Part shown: in pieces, positions 35,983 to 44,422 of the stretch | Numbering within the stretch: the stretch's first letter is position 1 | Layout: the number at the start of each line of letters is the position of its first letter | NCBI RefSeq assembly: GCF_002245355.1 | Contig: NZ_NOWF01000007.1 | Location: 1 to 64,000, forward strand | Reading direction: 5' to 3' | Length of the DNA: 64,000 bases | Source: Paludifilum halophilum | GTDB taxonomy: Bacteria; Bacillota; Bacilli; Thermoactinomycetales; DSM-45169 | Notes under the pieces: generated by a model | What the model was told of the DNA's origin: nothing | What the model saw: the letters and a program-made list of their open reading frames with translations, nothing else | The model's database searches: none | Position numbers and translations under genes: made by a program

Positions 35983-37385
35983 CGGTCCCTTCCTCCCATC
36001 GCCGACAGAATGGGGCGAAACTTGATCCGGGCCTCTTCATACTCGCTGTCCGGATCGGAATCGCCGACGATCCCGCAACCGGCAAAAAGGAAAGCCTGAT
36101 CCCCCTTTACCAGGGCGGAACGGATGGCGACGGCAAATTCTCCGTCCCCCCGCCAGTCCACCCAACCGACCGGCCCGGCGTACCATCCCCGATCCATCCG
36201 TTCCTTTTCCCGGATTTTCTCGACGGATTTTTCCTGGGGATACCCGCCTAAAGCCGGCGTGGGGTGAAGCCGTTTCACCATGGACAACAGCGTCGTTCCC
36301 GGACGGGCCCTTCCCGTCACCGGTGTATACAGGTGTTGGATATATCCCGCCTTATACAGAACCGGTTCTTCCGGCACCTCCACCGCGTCGCAACCGGTAC
36401 GGAACGCTTCCCGGATCATATGAACCACCACTTCGTGCTCCACCCGGTTCTTGCCGTCAGAAAGCAACTCCTGACCCAGTCTCTCATCCTCTTCCGGCGA
36501 AGAGCCTCGACGGATTGAACCGGCCAGGCAGGTGGAAAGAAACCTCTTTCCATTCCGTCGGACAAGCCGCTCTGGTGAAGCTCCCAAAAAACAGGAGGCT
36601 CCCCGCTCCACGGCAAAGAGGAAGCAGTCCGTTTGCTGCTCCTGTAAGCGTTTTAATATTGAGGCGGGTGCCAAGCGACCGGATGCTTCCACCCGGAGCT
36701 GCCGGGCCAGCACCACTTTTTCCATGACTCCCTCCCGAATTTCCCGGGCGGTTTCCGCCACCGACCGTTTCCACGCTTCCGGATCCACTTCCACCGTCTC
36801 AAAGGAAGGAGACTCCATCGGGGTAAAAGTGGCAGGTACTCCAGACAACAAATCTTGTTTCTCCCTTTCCAAACGATCCGCCAGCGATACAGGATCCTCG
36901 GCGGGACGGATCACTGCATTGACGGTCAGCCAACAATCTTCGCCGGCCACTGTCAGCAAAAACCGCGGCAACACCATCGACGCATCGGCATATTCCTCCC
37001 ACCTGCCGGACTTCGGCTTCAACGGATCAAATGAAAAACCGCCCATTAACAGCGGCCCTGTCCCGTTTCTATGTGTATGGGGTTCGCGGATACTTTTCCT
37101 GAGGAGGTCCCGCCACCGGGCTTCCACCCCGGCAAAGCGGTCTTCCGCCTCCGCTTCCACCCGGTAAGCGGTACCCAATCCCGCCAGAATCCGATCCCGG
37201 TTCGGATCGGCCCAGAAACTCCGCTCACCGGCGTATGGTTCGGCTCCATATGCAAAAAAAGCAAGGGGGTCCATCGGTTTAACCGGGATGACTTGGCTGA
37301 CGAGCACTTCGCAATCTTCCTCCCGCGCTCGGACAGCCCCTTGTGCCAACAATTCTCGTATGTCCAACTGTTTTACCATCGACAC
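35979..37385 (-). CDS. menF: Isochorismate synthase
   Basis: This 468-residue chorismate-binding enzyme converts chorismate to isochorismate, the committed step to menaquinone. The C-terminal catalytic domain holds EKVVLARQL, FLGASPERLV, CLAGSIRRG, KNRVEHEVV, HPTPALGGYP and RGWYAGPVGW, all family hallmarks. GTG at 37385 (GGGGGG upstream) or the ATG two codons later may be the start. The same family includes siderophore and salicylate enzymes, but it is the first gene of the men operon. Confidence 0.93.
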   Translation of the reverse strand: MSMVKQLDIRELLAQGAVRAREEDCEVLVSQVIPVKPMDPLAFFAYGAEPYAGERSFWADPNRDRILAGLGTAYRVEAEAEDRFAGVEARWRDLLRKSIREPHTHRNGTGPLLMGGFSFDPLKPKSGRWEEYADASMVLPRFLLTVAGEDCWLTVNAVIRPAEDPVSLADRLEREKQDLLSGVPATFTPMESPSFETVEVDPEAWKRSVAETAREIREGVMEKVVLARQLRVEASGRLAPASILKRLQEQQTDCFLFAVERGASCFLGASPERLVRRNGKRFLSTCLAGSIRRGSSPEEDERLGQELLSDGKNRVEHEVVVHMIREAFRTGCDAVEVPEEPVLYKAGYIQHLYTPVTGRARPGTTLLSMVKRLHPTPALGGYPQEKSVEKIREKERMDRGWYAGPVGWVDWRGDGEFAVAIRSALVKGDQAFLFAGCGIVGDSDPDSEYEEARIKFRPILSAMGGRDR

Positions 37386-37455
37386 GGCTGTTCCCCCCAG
37401 ATCATTCCATACCGAAGCAGACCGATCCTTCGGTCTCGCCTATTTTAGGATACAC

Positions 37456-37476
37456 TTGACAGTCTGAAACTGTCAA
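37456..37476. promoter_or_regulatory. Palindrome in the menF-menA intergenic region
   Basis: TTGACAGT and ACTGTCAA are perfect inverse copies around five bases. On the minus strand TTGACA plus an 18-nt spacer and TATCCT forms a possible menF promoter with the palindrome across its -35 and spacer. This could be an operator balancing menaquinone synthesis. Confidence 0.5.
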
Positions 37477-37528
37477 TCGACGGGGATTTTCGACTCTTTT
37501 CGCCGCCGCCCGCCGGCCGGTTCTCCCC

Positions 37529-37557
37529 TTGAGTTGTCCCGACGGAGGAGATATAAT
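37529..37557 (+). promoter_or_regulatory. Probable menA promoter
   Basis: TTGAGT (37529-37534) and TATAAT (37552-37557) with a 17-nt spacer, about 65 nt before the menA start. Confidence 0.55.
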
Positions 37558-37622
37558 GACCTCGTTTCATTCTGCCATATGATCCTTCATTGATCATGAT
37601 ATAGAAAAGGGGAGAACCACCG

Positions 37623-38540
37623 TTGGAAAAGCGTACACATACCTCCGAAGAATCCGGGTGGCGCATCTGGTGGCAACTCATGCGCCCTCATACACTTACC
37701 GCTTCCTTTGTTCCCGTATTGATCGGAACCGCCCTTGCACTGCCCGTCACTGAGATTCACGTCCCGGTTTTTCTGGCCATGCTCGTCGCTTCCATCCTGA
37801 TTCAGTCAGCGACCAACATGTTCAACGAATACTTTGACTTCAAGCGCGGGTTGGATACAGCGGAATCCGTCGGCATCGGAGGGGCGATCGTCCGCCACGG
37901 GATCACTCCCCGAACCGTGATGGCGATTGCGGTCGGATGTTGCGCCGCCGCCGTGGGACTGGGCATCTATATCTGCCTGGTCAGCAGTTGGTGGCTGGCC
38001 GCGATCGGTTCCGTCTGCATCGCCACCGGTTACCTGTACACCGGAGGGCCGTACCCGATCGCCTATTCCCCCTTTGGAGAGATCGTCTCCGGACTGTTCA
38101 TGGGATTGGTGATCATTGGGATCTCTTTCTTCATTCAAACCGGAACCGTCTCCGACACCGCCATTCTCACGTCCGTTCCCGTTTCGATCCTGATCGGCAA
38201 TATCCTGATGGCGAACAACATTCGCGATCGCGTCGGCGACGAAAAAAACGGGCGCCGCACCTTGGCCATCCTGCTGGGCCACAAGGGAGCCGTCCGCCTT
38301 CTTGCAGGAATGTTCGCCGCCGCCTACGTCTGGCTCGTAGTCCTCACCTTGACGGAGGTCGTTCCTCCCGAATCTCTTCTGGCTCTTCTCAGCCTGCCCA
38401 AAGCGGTTCAGGCTGTTCGGGAGTTCAAAGGGAAAACCGCCCCGCCGGAGATGATGCCGGCGATGAAATTCACCGCCCAGGTCAATACTTTTTTCGGATT
38501 TCTGCTGGCTGTCGGTGTATTCATCGGATACAGCCTGTAA
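37623..38540 (+). CDS. menA: 1,4-Dihydroxy-2-naphthoate polyprenyltransferase
   Basis: This 305-residue UbiA-family integral membrane enzyme attaches the polyprenyl chain to DHNA. The first aspartate-rich motif is NMFNEYFDFKRGLDTAES and the second is NNIRDRVGDEKNGRRTLA. About eight to nine hydrophobic segments fit the family. It starts with TTG behind AGGGGAGA. It diverges from menF and is followed by a terminator shared with the trehalose regulator. Confidence 0.93.
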   Translation: MEKRTHTSEESGWRIWWQLMRPHTLTASFVPVLIGTALALPVTEIHVPVFLAMLVASILIQSATNMFNEYFDFKRGLDTAESVGIGGAIVRHGITPRTVMAIAVGCCAAAVGLGIYICLVSSWWLAAIGSVCIATGYLYTGGPYPIAYSPFGEIVSGLFMGLVIIGISFFIQTGTVSDTAILTSVPVSILIGNILMANNIRDRVGDEKNGRRTLAILLGHKGAVRLLAGMFAAAYVWLVVLTLTEVVPPESLLALLSLPKAVQAVREFKGKTAPPEMMPAMKFTAQVNTFFGFLLAVGVFIGYSL

Positions 38541-38558
38541 AAAGTGATCCATCTGCTT

Positions 38559-38606
38559 AAAAAGCCCCTGACCCCGCGCCTAACGGCGGAGTCAAGGGCT
38601 TTTTTC
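38559..38606. terminator. Bidirectional terminator between menA and treR
   Basis: AAAAGCCC..TGAC pairs with GTCA.GGGCTTTT around a GC-rich inner stem, with A-rich and T-rich flanks so that both convergent transcripts gain a U-tract. Confidence 0.88.
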
Positions 38607-38620
38607 TTCACACGGTCCCG

Positions 38621-39331
38621 TCAATAACGCCGGGCGAAATCGACAAAGCGGAATTTGTCCGGACGGTGGCGCGACTCGGTATACTGAAACAAGGTGCTGT
38701 CATCCAAATAGACATAGTTGCGTACGACAGCCATCATCGCATACCGGTCGAGGTCGAGCAGCCTTTCATCCTCCTCCGTCGCCCCTTCGATGGTGATCAC
38801 TTTTTTGGCGAAACTGATTTTCACCTCTGAAGACCGTTCCAGGTACTCATAGATCGACTCCCGGCAAATGTCCTTTGTCAAAGGAGGGATCAGCCCTTTG
38901 TGAAAATGATCCTTATCGAGAATGATCTTCTCTCCACCGACCTCCCTCACCCGAACCACTTTCCAGATCGCTTCCGACCCTTGGATGTTCAACTGGGAAG
39001 CCACATAAGGATCCGGTTTCCCCGTCTCCAGGGAAACCACGTCTGTGTTCCATTCCTTTCCTGATTTCGTAGCAACCTCCTTGAAACTGACCAAACCGGA
39101 AACCGGAAAGTCGAATTTATTCACATGGAGGACGAAAGAACCCTTTCCCTTGATTTTATGGATGTAGCCGTTTTGAGAGAGTAAATGCAAAGCCTTACGC
39201 ACCGTTTCCCGGGAGGTCCCGTACCTTTTCGCCAGTTGATTCTCTGAAGGCAGCTTGCTATCGGGAGAGAGGCGCCCTTGTTCGATTTGATCCGCATAAT
39301 CGCGGTAGATCGTCCAATAGATATTTTCCAT
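38621..39331 (-). CDS. treR: Trehalose operon repressor, GntR family
   Basis: This 236-residue regulator has an N-terminal winged helix (LPSENQLAKRYGTSRETVRK, KALHLLSQNGYIHKIKGKGS) and a UTRA effector domain ending in QYTESRHRPDKFRFVDFARR, very close to Bacillus TreR. It would release DNA on binding trehalose 6-phosphate. I chose ATG 39331, which has AGGAG; an earlier ATG at 39355 has no site. It is the last gene of the operon, and two TreR-like boxes lie upstream of the PTS gene. Confidence 0.93.
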   Translation of the reverse strand: MENIYWTIYRDYADQIEQGRLSPDSKLPSENQLAKRYGTSRETVRKALHLLSQNGYIHKIKGKGSFVLHVNKFDFPVSGLVSFKEVATKSGKEWNTDVVSLETGKPDPYVASQLNIQGSEAIWKVVRVREVGGEKIILDKDHFHKGLIPPLTKDICRESIYEYLERSSEVKISFAKKVITIEGATEEDERLLDLDRYAMMAVVRNYVYLDDSTLFQYTESRHRPDKFRFVDFARRY

Positions 39332-39355
39332 ATCCTGCTCCTCTCCGGGCTCCAT

Positions 39356-41035
39356 TCACACCGTGAAGTGAAATATCACGGATTCATAGGGTCTTAACCG
39401 GATTCGTCCCGGATCTTCCGGGAAATCATCATAATTGGACAGGAGTGGGGTTATCTTCCAACCCCGGGTTTCAACCCGATCCGGCAGACGAAATAAGGTC
39501 TCACCGCCGCGGAAATGGTTGACGACGAGGAGTTTTTCACTGTCACCCTCGCGCAGATAAGCAAAGATATCGGGATGCTCCTCAAGGAGCAGTTCAAAAG
39601 ATCCCGTCGTCACAATCCCGTACCTTTTGCGAAGCCGGATTAACTCTTTGTAATGATAAAAGATCGATCGGGAGTCGGCAAGGGCCTGCTCCACATTGAT
39701 CTCCTTGTAATTGGGTGCCGGAGAGATCCAAGGGGATCCGGCAGTAAACCCCCCGTGGGGAGAAGCGTTCCATTGCATCGGTGTCCGGGCATTATCCCGG
39801 GATCTCTGATGGATCACCGCCATCACCTCTTCCTCGCTCCATCCCCGTCGGCGGAGGATTTGGTACATATTGAGGGTTTCCACGTCCCGGAAATCATCGA
39901 TCGACGCGAAGTCCGGGTTGGTCATCCCGATCTCTTCCCCCTGATAAAGGAAAGGCGTCCCCTGCATCATGTGGATCACCGTAGCCAGCATTTTCGCCGA
40001 CTCCCGGAGATAAACCCGATCATCCCCGTACCGGGACACAATCCGGGGCTGGTCGTGGTTGCACCAGAAAAGTGCGTTCCAGCCTCCGCCTTGATTCATT
40101 TTCGTCTGCCACTCGGCGAGAGTCCGTTTCAGCGAAGGAAGATCCAGTTCTCCCCGCGCCCACTTTTCCCCGTCGGGGTAATCCACCTTCAAATGATGAA
40201 AGTTAAACGTCATGTTCAACTCCCCGCTGTCGGGACGGGTATACCGGATACAGTGGGGAATGGATGTGGAAGACATTTCGCCGACCGTCATGATCGGATA
40301 TCGGGAGAAGACTTCCCGGTGCATCTCTTTCATAAATTCATGCACCCTCGGACCGTCGGTGTAAAACTTTCGCCCGTCCCCCGGCGGGATGGAGCCGTCG
40401 TCATCGGGGAACTCCGGATCCTTGGAGATGAGATTGATCACATCGAGCCGGAATCCGTCCACCCCTTTGTCCAGCCACCAGCGCATCATTCGGTATACTT
40501 TCTGCCGAACTTCACTGTTCTCCCAGTTGAGATCCGCTTGGGTTTCATCAAACAAATGCAGATAATACTGACCAGTGGTTTGATCGTATTTCCAGGCGGA
40601 ACCGCCGAACTTGGATTGCCAGTTGTTAGGCTCCTCTCCGTTTTTCCCGTCTTTCCAGATATAGAAGTCACGGTATCGATGATCCTTGGATGAGCGGGCT
40701 TGCCGGAACCACTCATGGTCGGTCGACGTGTGGTTGACGACGATATCCAGCAAAACCTTCATCCCCCGCCGATGAGCTTCAGCCAAAAGCTGTTCGAAGT
40801 CTTCCATCGTACCGTAATCCTCGTGGATCGACCGGTAATCGCTGATATCGTAACCGTTATCCCGATGGGGAGAGTCATAAATCGGTGTCAGCCAGAGGAC
40901 GTCCACACCGAGCTCCTTCAAATAATCCAGTTTTTCAATGATTCCCTGCAGATCACCGATTCCATCCCCTGTGGTATCGTAAAAACTCCGGGGATAAATC
41001 TGATAGACGACTGCTTTCCTCCACCATTCCGTCAC
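39356..41035 (-). CDS. treA: Trehalose-6-phosphate hydrolase
   Basis: This 559-residue GH13 enzyme hydrolyses trehalose 6-phosphate to glucose and glucose 6-phosphate. Catalytic residues are Asp198 in FRLDVINLIS, Glu253 in VGEMSS and the transition-state Asp328 in CNHDQPR, numbered from the GTG start. The phospho-trehalase features GGGWNALFWCNHDQP and SMART-like C-terminal beta domain are present; similarity to Bacillus TreA is high along the length. The GTG at 41035 follows GGAGG; an open extension to 41068 overlaps the PTS gene stop region. Confidence 0.94.
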   Translation of the reverse strand: MTEWWRKAVVYQIYPRSFYDTTGDGIGDLQGIIEKLDYLKELGVDVLWLTPIYDSPHRDNGYDISDYRSIHEDYGTMEDFEQLLAEAHRRGMKVLLDIVVNHTSTDHEWFRQARSSKDHRYRDFYIWKDGKNGEEPNNWQSKFGGSAWKYDQTTGQYYLHLFDETQADLNWENSEVRQKVYRMMRWWLDKGVDGFRLDVINLISKDPEFPDDDGSIPPGDGRKFYTDGPRVHEFMKEMHREVFSRYPIMTVGEMSSTSIPHCIRYTRPDSGELNMTFNFHHLKVDYPDGEKWARGELDLPSLKRTLAEWQTKMNQGGGWNALFWCNHDQPRIVSRYGDDRVYLRESAKMLATVIHMMQGTPFLYQGEEIGMTNPDFASIDDFRDVETLNMYQILRRRGWSEEEVMAVIHQRSRDNARTPMQWNASPHGGFTAGSPWISPAPNYKEINVEQALADSRSIFYHYKELIRLRKRYGIVTTGSFELLLEEHPDIFAYLREGDSEKLLVVNHFRGGETLFRLPDRVETRGWKITPLLSNYDDFPEDPGRIRLRPYESVIFHFTV

Positions 41036-41052
41036 CGTATCGCCTCCAACAT

Positions 41053-42636
41053 TCAACCTTGCATCCATTCTTCAATCTCTGCCTTATAAATGGATGATTT
41101 TGTTCCGTAAACCGCCTGGATCCCGTCATTCATCTTGAGAACTCCCGATGCCCCCAAGCGTTTCAATTCCTCCTCATCCACCCGGCCAACATCCTTGACA
41201 CCCACACGCAGGCGAGTGATGCAGGCGTCGAGCCGGGTCACATTGTCCCTGCCGCCAAGAGCGGCCAAAATTTCCGCCGCACGGTTGCTTTCCACCGGGT
41301 TTTCCGACGCCGCCGCCCCGATTCCTTTTTTCCTGCGGTACTCTTCTTTGCTGTAAAGCTTCGTTTCCTCTCCTTCATCTTCACGCCCCGGTGTCTTCAG
41401 ATCCATTTTCACAATCATGGTTTTAAATGTGAAGTAATAGATGATTGCAAACAATATACCCAAACCGATCGTCAACAACCATGCGTTGGACTGGTTGGGA
41501 AGAACATTAAACAGGACGAAATCGATCAAACCGGACCCTCCGGCAAAACCGGCATGCATGCCAAAGGCATTCATCAGACCGAAGGCGAGAGCGGTCAATA
41601 CAGCATGAACACCATAGAGCACCGGTGCGACAAACAGGAAGGTAAACTCCAGCGGTTCGGTAATGCCTGTAATCCAGGCGGTGACAGCGGCGGCGATCAT
41701 CAGGGATTTCACCTTCACCTTCCGGTTCTCCCGGGCTGTTCGGTACATGGCCAGAGCCGCCGCCGGCAGACCGAACATCACGGGGATAAACTTCCCGGCG
41801 ATATATGTTCCACCCGTGATCGAGACGCTTCCATCTTTCATCTTATCGATCACCTGGGAGATATAAACATTCTGGTCTCCGACAATCCGGGCCCCTTCCA
41901 GAGTGGTGTAGGTACCTCCGATCTCGGTAAACAGCAATGGGGTATTGTAGATATGATGCAATCCAAAGGGAATCAAAAGCTTCTCGATCCCCCCGTACAA
42001 GCCGACAATCAAGGGGTTGGTATGGGTCGCTACAAAATCCCCGAGGGCGAGCACCCCCTTACCGATCTGGGGCCAGATAAAGAATAGACCCACTGCCGCC
42101 ACAATCCCCCCAAAAGAAGCCACAATCGGCACCAGACGTTCCCCGCTGAACAGGGAAATCGCGTCGGGCAGTTCCACCTTATGAAAGCGGTTGTAAAAGT
42201 ACGCCGTCAAAAAACCGATGAGAATTCCGCCAAACACGCCTGTCTGCATTGTTTCGATGCCCATCTCGGTTCCGAGGATCCGCTCATTCAGCTTGATACC
42301 CGTAATGTCAATCAGCGCCCCGATCGTAGTATGCATGATCGCAAAGGCGATAAAGGACGCAAATCCAGCCATGCCCCGGCCGGTCCATGTAATGGCGATC
42401 GCAATCGCAAACAAAGCGGGCAGATTGTTAAAAACGGCCTGACCAGCCCGCTGCATCAGTTCGCCGGTCACTTGCCAGCCGTATCCTCCGAGGAAGGGAA
42501 CCAACTCGTGAACACTCGGATTCAACAGCACGCCCCCCAGCCCCATCAAAATGGATACGAGGGGCAAAATCAGGACTACCGCCATCATGGACCGCCCGAT
42601 CCGCTGAAAAAAGTCGAAGGATCTCTTTCCGATCAT
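41053..42636 (-). CDS. PTS sugar transporter subunit EIICB, glucose/maltose class, in the trehalose operon
   Basis: This 527-residue permease has an N-terminal EIIC membrane domain of about ten hydrophobic segments (GLYGGIEKLLIPFGLHHIYN, TGITEPLEFTFLFVAPVLYG) and a C-terminal EIIB domain with phospho-cysteine 472 in RLDACITRLRVGV. The IIC-IIB order and the sequence resemble the MalX/PtsG class, whereas Bacillus TreP is IIB-IIC. No EIIA is attached or adjacent, so an outside IIA must donate phosphate. Operon context (TreA, TreR, TreR boxes) argues that it imports trehalose, but an alpha-glucoside or maltose specificity is possible. ATG start. Confidence 0.85.
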   Translation of the reverse strand: MIGKRSFDFFQRIGRSMMAVVLILPLVSILMGLGGVLLNPSVHELVPFLGGYGWQVTGELMQRAGQAVFNNLPALFAIAIAITWTGRGMAGFASFIAFAIMHTTIGALIDITGIKLNERILGTEMGIETMQTGVFGGILIGFLTAYFYNRFHKVELPDAISLFSGERLVPIVASFGGIVAAVGLFFIWPQIGKGVLALGDFVATHTNPLIVGLYGGIEKLLIPFGLHHIYNTPLLFTEIGGTYTTLEGARIVGDQNVYISQVIDKMKDGSVSITGGTYIAGKFIPVMFGLPAAALAMYRTARENRKVKVKSLMIAAAVTAWITGITEPLEFTFLFVAPVLYGVHAVLTALAFGLMNAFGMHAGFAGGSGLIDFVLFNVLPNQSNAWLLTIGLGILFAIIYYFTFKTMIVKMDLKTPGREDEGEETKLYSKEEYRRKKGIGAAASENPVESNRAAEILAALGGRDNVTRLDACITRLRVGVKDVGRVDEEELKRLGASGVLKMNDGIQAVYGTKSSIYKAEIEEWMQG

Positions 42637-42708
42637 TTGAATTCACTCCCTGTTGATTGTATCCGCTTCCATAAGACCCTGTAAAAAAGCATTCGATTTT
42701 AACGCAAT

Positions 42709-42722
42709 CCTGTATATACAGG
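42709..42722 (-). promoter_or_regulatory. TreR operator, downstream box
   Basis: CCTGTATATACAGG is a perfect palindrome containing the TreR core TGTATATACA. It lies in the leader about 75 nt before the PTS gene start. Confidence 0.85.
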
Positions 42723-42747
42723 TTTACGGACAAAAAATAAAAACGAA

Positions 42748-42761
42748 GGAAAGCCCTTTCA
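42748..42761 (-). promoter_or_regulatory. cre-like site in the trehalose operon leader
   Basis: On the minus strand TGAAAGGGCTTTCC differs from the usual catabolite-responsive element mainly in the central CG, which is GG here. It lies just after the transcription start, where CcpA roadblocks typically act. Confidence 0.4.
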
Positions 42762-42777
42762 TTATCTCTTTTTCTGC

Positions 42778-42806
42778 ATTGTAACCTGTATATACAGGAT
42801 TGTCAA
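42778..42806 (-). promoter_or_regulatory. Trehalose operon promoter with TreR box in the spacer
   Basis: On the minus strand TTGACA (complement of 42801-42806) and TACAAT (complement of 42778-42783) are spaced by 17 nt. The spacer is occupied by a second perfect CCTGTATATACAGG palindrome (42785-42798). TreR binding would exclude RNA polymerase directly. Confidence 0.88.
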
Positions 42807-42810
42807 AACA

Positions 42811-42844
42811 AAAAAACCGGCTCGCTGGTGAAAAGCGAACCGGC
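42811..42844 (-). terminator. Terminator of trxB
   Basis: A stem with arms ccggctcgct and agcgaaccgg (one mismatch) and a T-run on the minus strand; about 20 nt past the trxB stop. Confidence 0.75.
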
Positions 42845-42865
42845 TACATCCTTCACACATGTTAA

Positions 42866-43816
42866 TTACAGAGACTGGCTCCAATCGACGACAGCGGCCC
42901 CTTCCAGGAATTTCTCACAGTCCATCGCCGCCATACAACCGGTACCCGCCGCCGTAATCGCTTGGCGGTAGACGTGATCCTGGACATCCCCGCAGGCAAA
43001 CACCCCTTCAACATTGGTCTTGGTCGTTCCGGGTTCCACCTCGATGTAGCCCAGCTCATCAGTCTTGACCTGGCCTTCCAAAAAGCCGGTGTTCGGGCGA
43101 TGGCCGATCGCGATGAAGATTCCGTCGGCTTCCACCAGTTCGGTTTCTCCGGTGTCCTTATTCTCCACCTTCAACCCTTTGACGCCGCCTTCTTCCTTGG
43201 TGACGACCTCTACAGGCACCCGGTTGAACCCCCAACTGATCTTCGGATTGTTTTTGGCCCTCTCTTGCATGATCTTAGAGGCCCGCAACTCCTTACGCCG
43301 ATGGATGATATGGACATTGGAAGCGAATTTGGTCAAAAAGTTGGCTTCCTCCATCGCCGAGTCCCCACCACCGACGACGATGATTTTTTTACCACGGTAG
43401 AAGAACCCGTCACAGGTAGCACAGGTGGAAACGCCTTGTCCCATATTCTCCTTTTCACCGGGAATTCCCAGCAACTTGGCCGTAGCGCCGGTGGAGAGTA
43501 CGAGGGATTCCGTTTCCAGTTCTCCCTGGTTTTCCACTTGAATCTTGAAGGGCCGTTGGGACAGGTTGACTTTATGGACCCAACCCCGCTTAAATTCGGC
43601 TCCGAAGCGTTCCGCCTGCTTCCGCATCTGATCCATCAATTCCGGACCGAGAATCCCATCCGGAAAACCCGGAAAGTTCTCCACATCCGTTGTAGTGGTC
43701 AGCTGTCCGCCGGGCTCCTGCCCCTCGATTACCAAAGGTTCCATATTAGCCCGGGCCAGGTAGATGGCGGCGGTCAATCCCGCCGGTCCGGTTCCCAGGA
43801 TGATTACTTTGTGCAT
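42866..43816 (-). CDS. trxB: Thioredoxin reductase (NADPH)
   Basis: This 316-residue flavoenzyme keeps thioredoxin reduced. FAD binding is at GTGPAG (residues 8-13), the redox pair is Cys132 and Cys135 in [16 protein letters not shown] binding is [15 protein letters not shown], and the C-terminal FAD segment is [10 protein letters not shown]. All are intact. The ATG follows GGAGG. It is monocistronic with its own terminator. Confidence 0.95.
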   Translation of the reverse strand: MHKVIILGTGPAGLTAAIYLARANMEPLVIEGQEPGGQLTTTTDVENFPGFPDGILGPELMDQMRKQAERFGAEFKRGWVHKVNLSQRPFKIQVENQGELETESLVLSTGATAKLLGIPGEKENMGQGVSTCATCDGFFYRGKKIIVVGGGDSAMEEANFLTKFASNVHIIHRRKELRASKIMQERAKNNPKISWGFNRVPVEVVTKEEGGVKGLKVENKDTGETELVEADGIFIAIGHRPNTGFLEGQVKTDELGYIEVEPGTTKTNVEGVFACGDVQDHVYRQAITAAGTGCMAAMDCEKFLEGAAVVDWSQSL

Positions 43817-43956
43817 CGCTTGTCTTCAACCTCCTGATCTTCATTGAATCCCTTTTATTCCAGCATGCCCCGAAACCGAAAAGGGGCAAAACTCGCTGAT
43901 AAAACCTTACCCTGTATTTTAACACAGAAAACCCTGTCGACGAGAATTCTCATACG

Positions 43957-44245
43957 GTGGAGTCTAGGGCGTGTCTGATCATGAACGATAACGGGGTACG
44001 GGAACCGATTTCCGACTCCGCGCCGGGTTCCCTCCTGCAAATGTGAAACGGTCCTTCGAAAACCCGCTCGATTGTCGGGCATAGCGAGACCCGGGAGTGA
44101 AGCGACCGAGGCGAGACTTGTGCTCCCCTGAGTGCAAAGGGCGCTACGCTGGAATCGGCGATTTACCAGACACACTCTAGGGGCGCTTCGCCGGTCGCAC
44201 TATGGCAGAACACGACACCTCTTTTTACACCTATGTTACTGGATC
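43957..44245. repeat. Dispersed palindrome-ended intergenic repeat, copy B
   Basis: This copy lies in the 600-nt gap between trxB and the YeeE/YedE gene. Inverted arms ctagggcgtgtctg (43964-43977) and cagacacactctag (44167-44180) match at 12 of 14 positions. The core between 44076 and 44140 (gggcatagcgagacc, cttgtgctcccctgagtgca) matches copies A and C, and the right flank to about 44245 matches copy A. No coding potential is visible. Confidence 0.65.
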
Positions 44246-44342
44246 ATGAGCCGTGCTGTCTGTCGATGACAAAGGAGAGGAGAGTACCCCTCAATGGTTA
44301 CATGTTCTCCAGGTCTTCCCCGGTGAGTGATACATCTTTCGG

Positions 44343-44409
44343 TTTACATTTTCTCTTTCTTATAGTAAGATATTTGTAATTCTTATATCCGATTAAATTT
44401 ATAGGAATT
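44343..44409 (+). promoter_or_regulatory. Probable promoter and palindrome upstream of the YeeE/YedE gene
   Basis: TTTACA (44343-44348) and TAAGAT (44366-44371) are spaced by 17 nt. Between this and the ribosome binding site lies an inverted repeat, aattcttata (44378-44387) and tataggaatt (44400-44409), a candidate operator. Confidence 0.45.
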
Positions 44410-44422
44410 TGAGGTGATCAAG

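Noticed and set aside
34477-36099. Long plus-strand open frame (540 codons) across menD and menF
   Set aside because: Antisense shadow of a GC-rich gene; composition is rich in His, Arg and Pro without family features.
39653-40693. Plus-strand frame inside treA
   Set aside because: No ribosome binding site or recognisable motif; treA is clear on the other strand.
44296-44373. Possible 25-codon frame after an AAAGGAGAGGAG sequence upstream of the YeeE/YedE gene
   Set aside because: The well-placed ATG gives only 10 codons and the longer frame has poor spacing; no peptide-like pattern.
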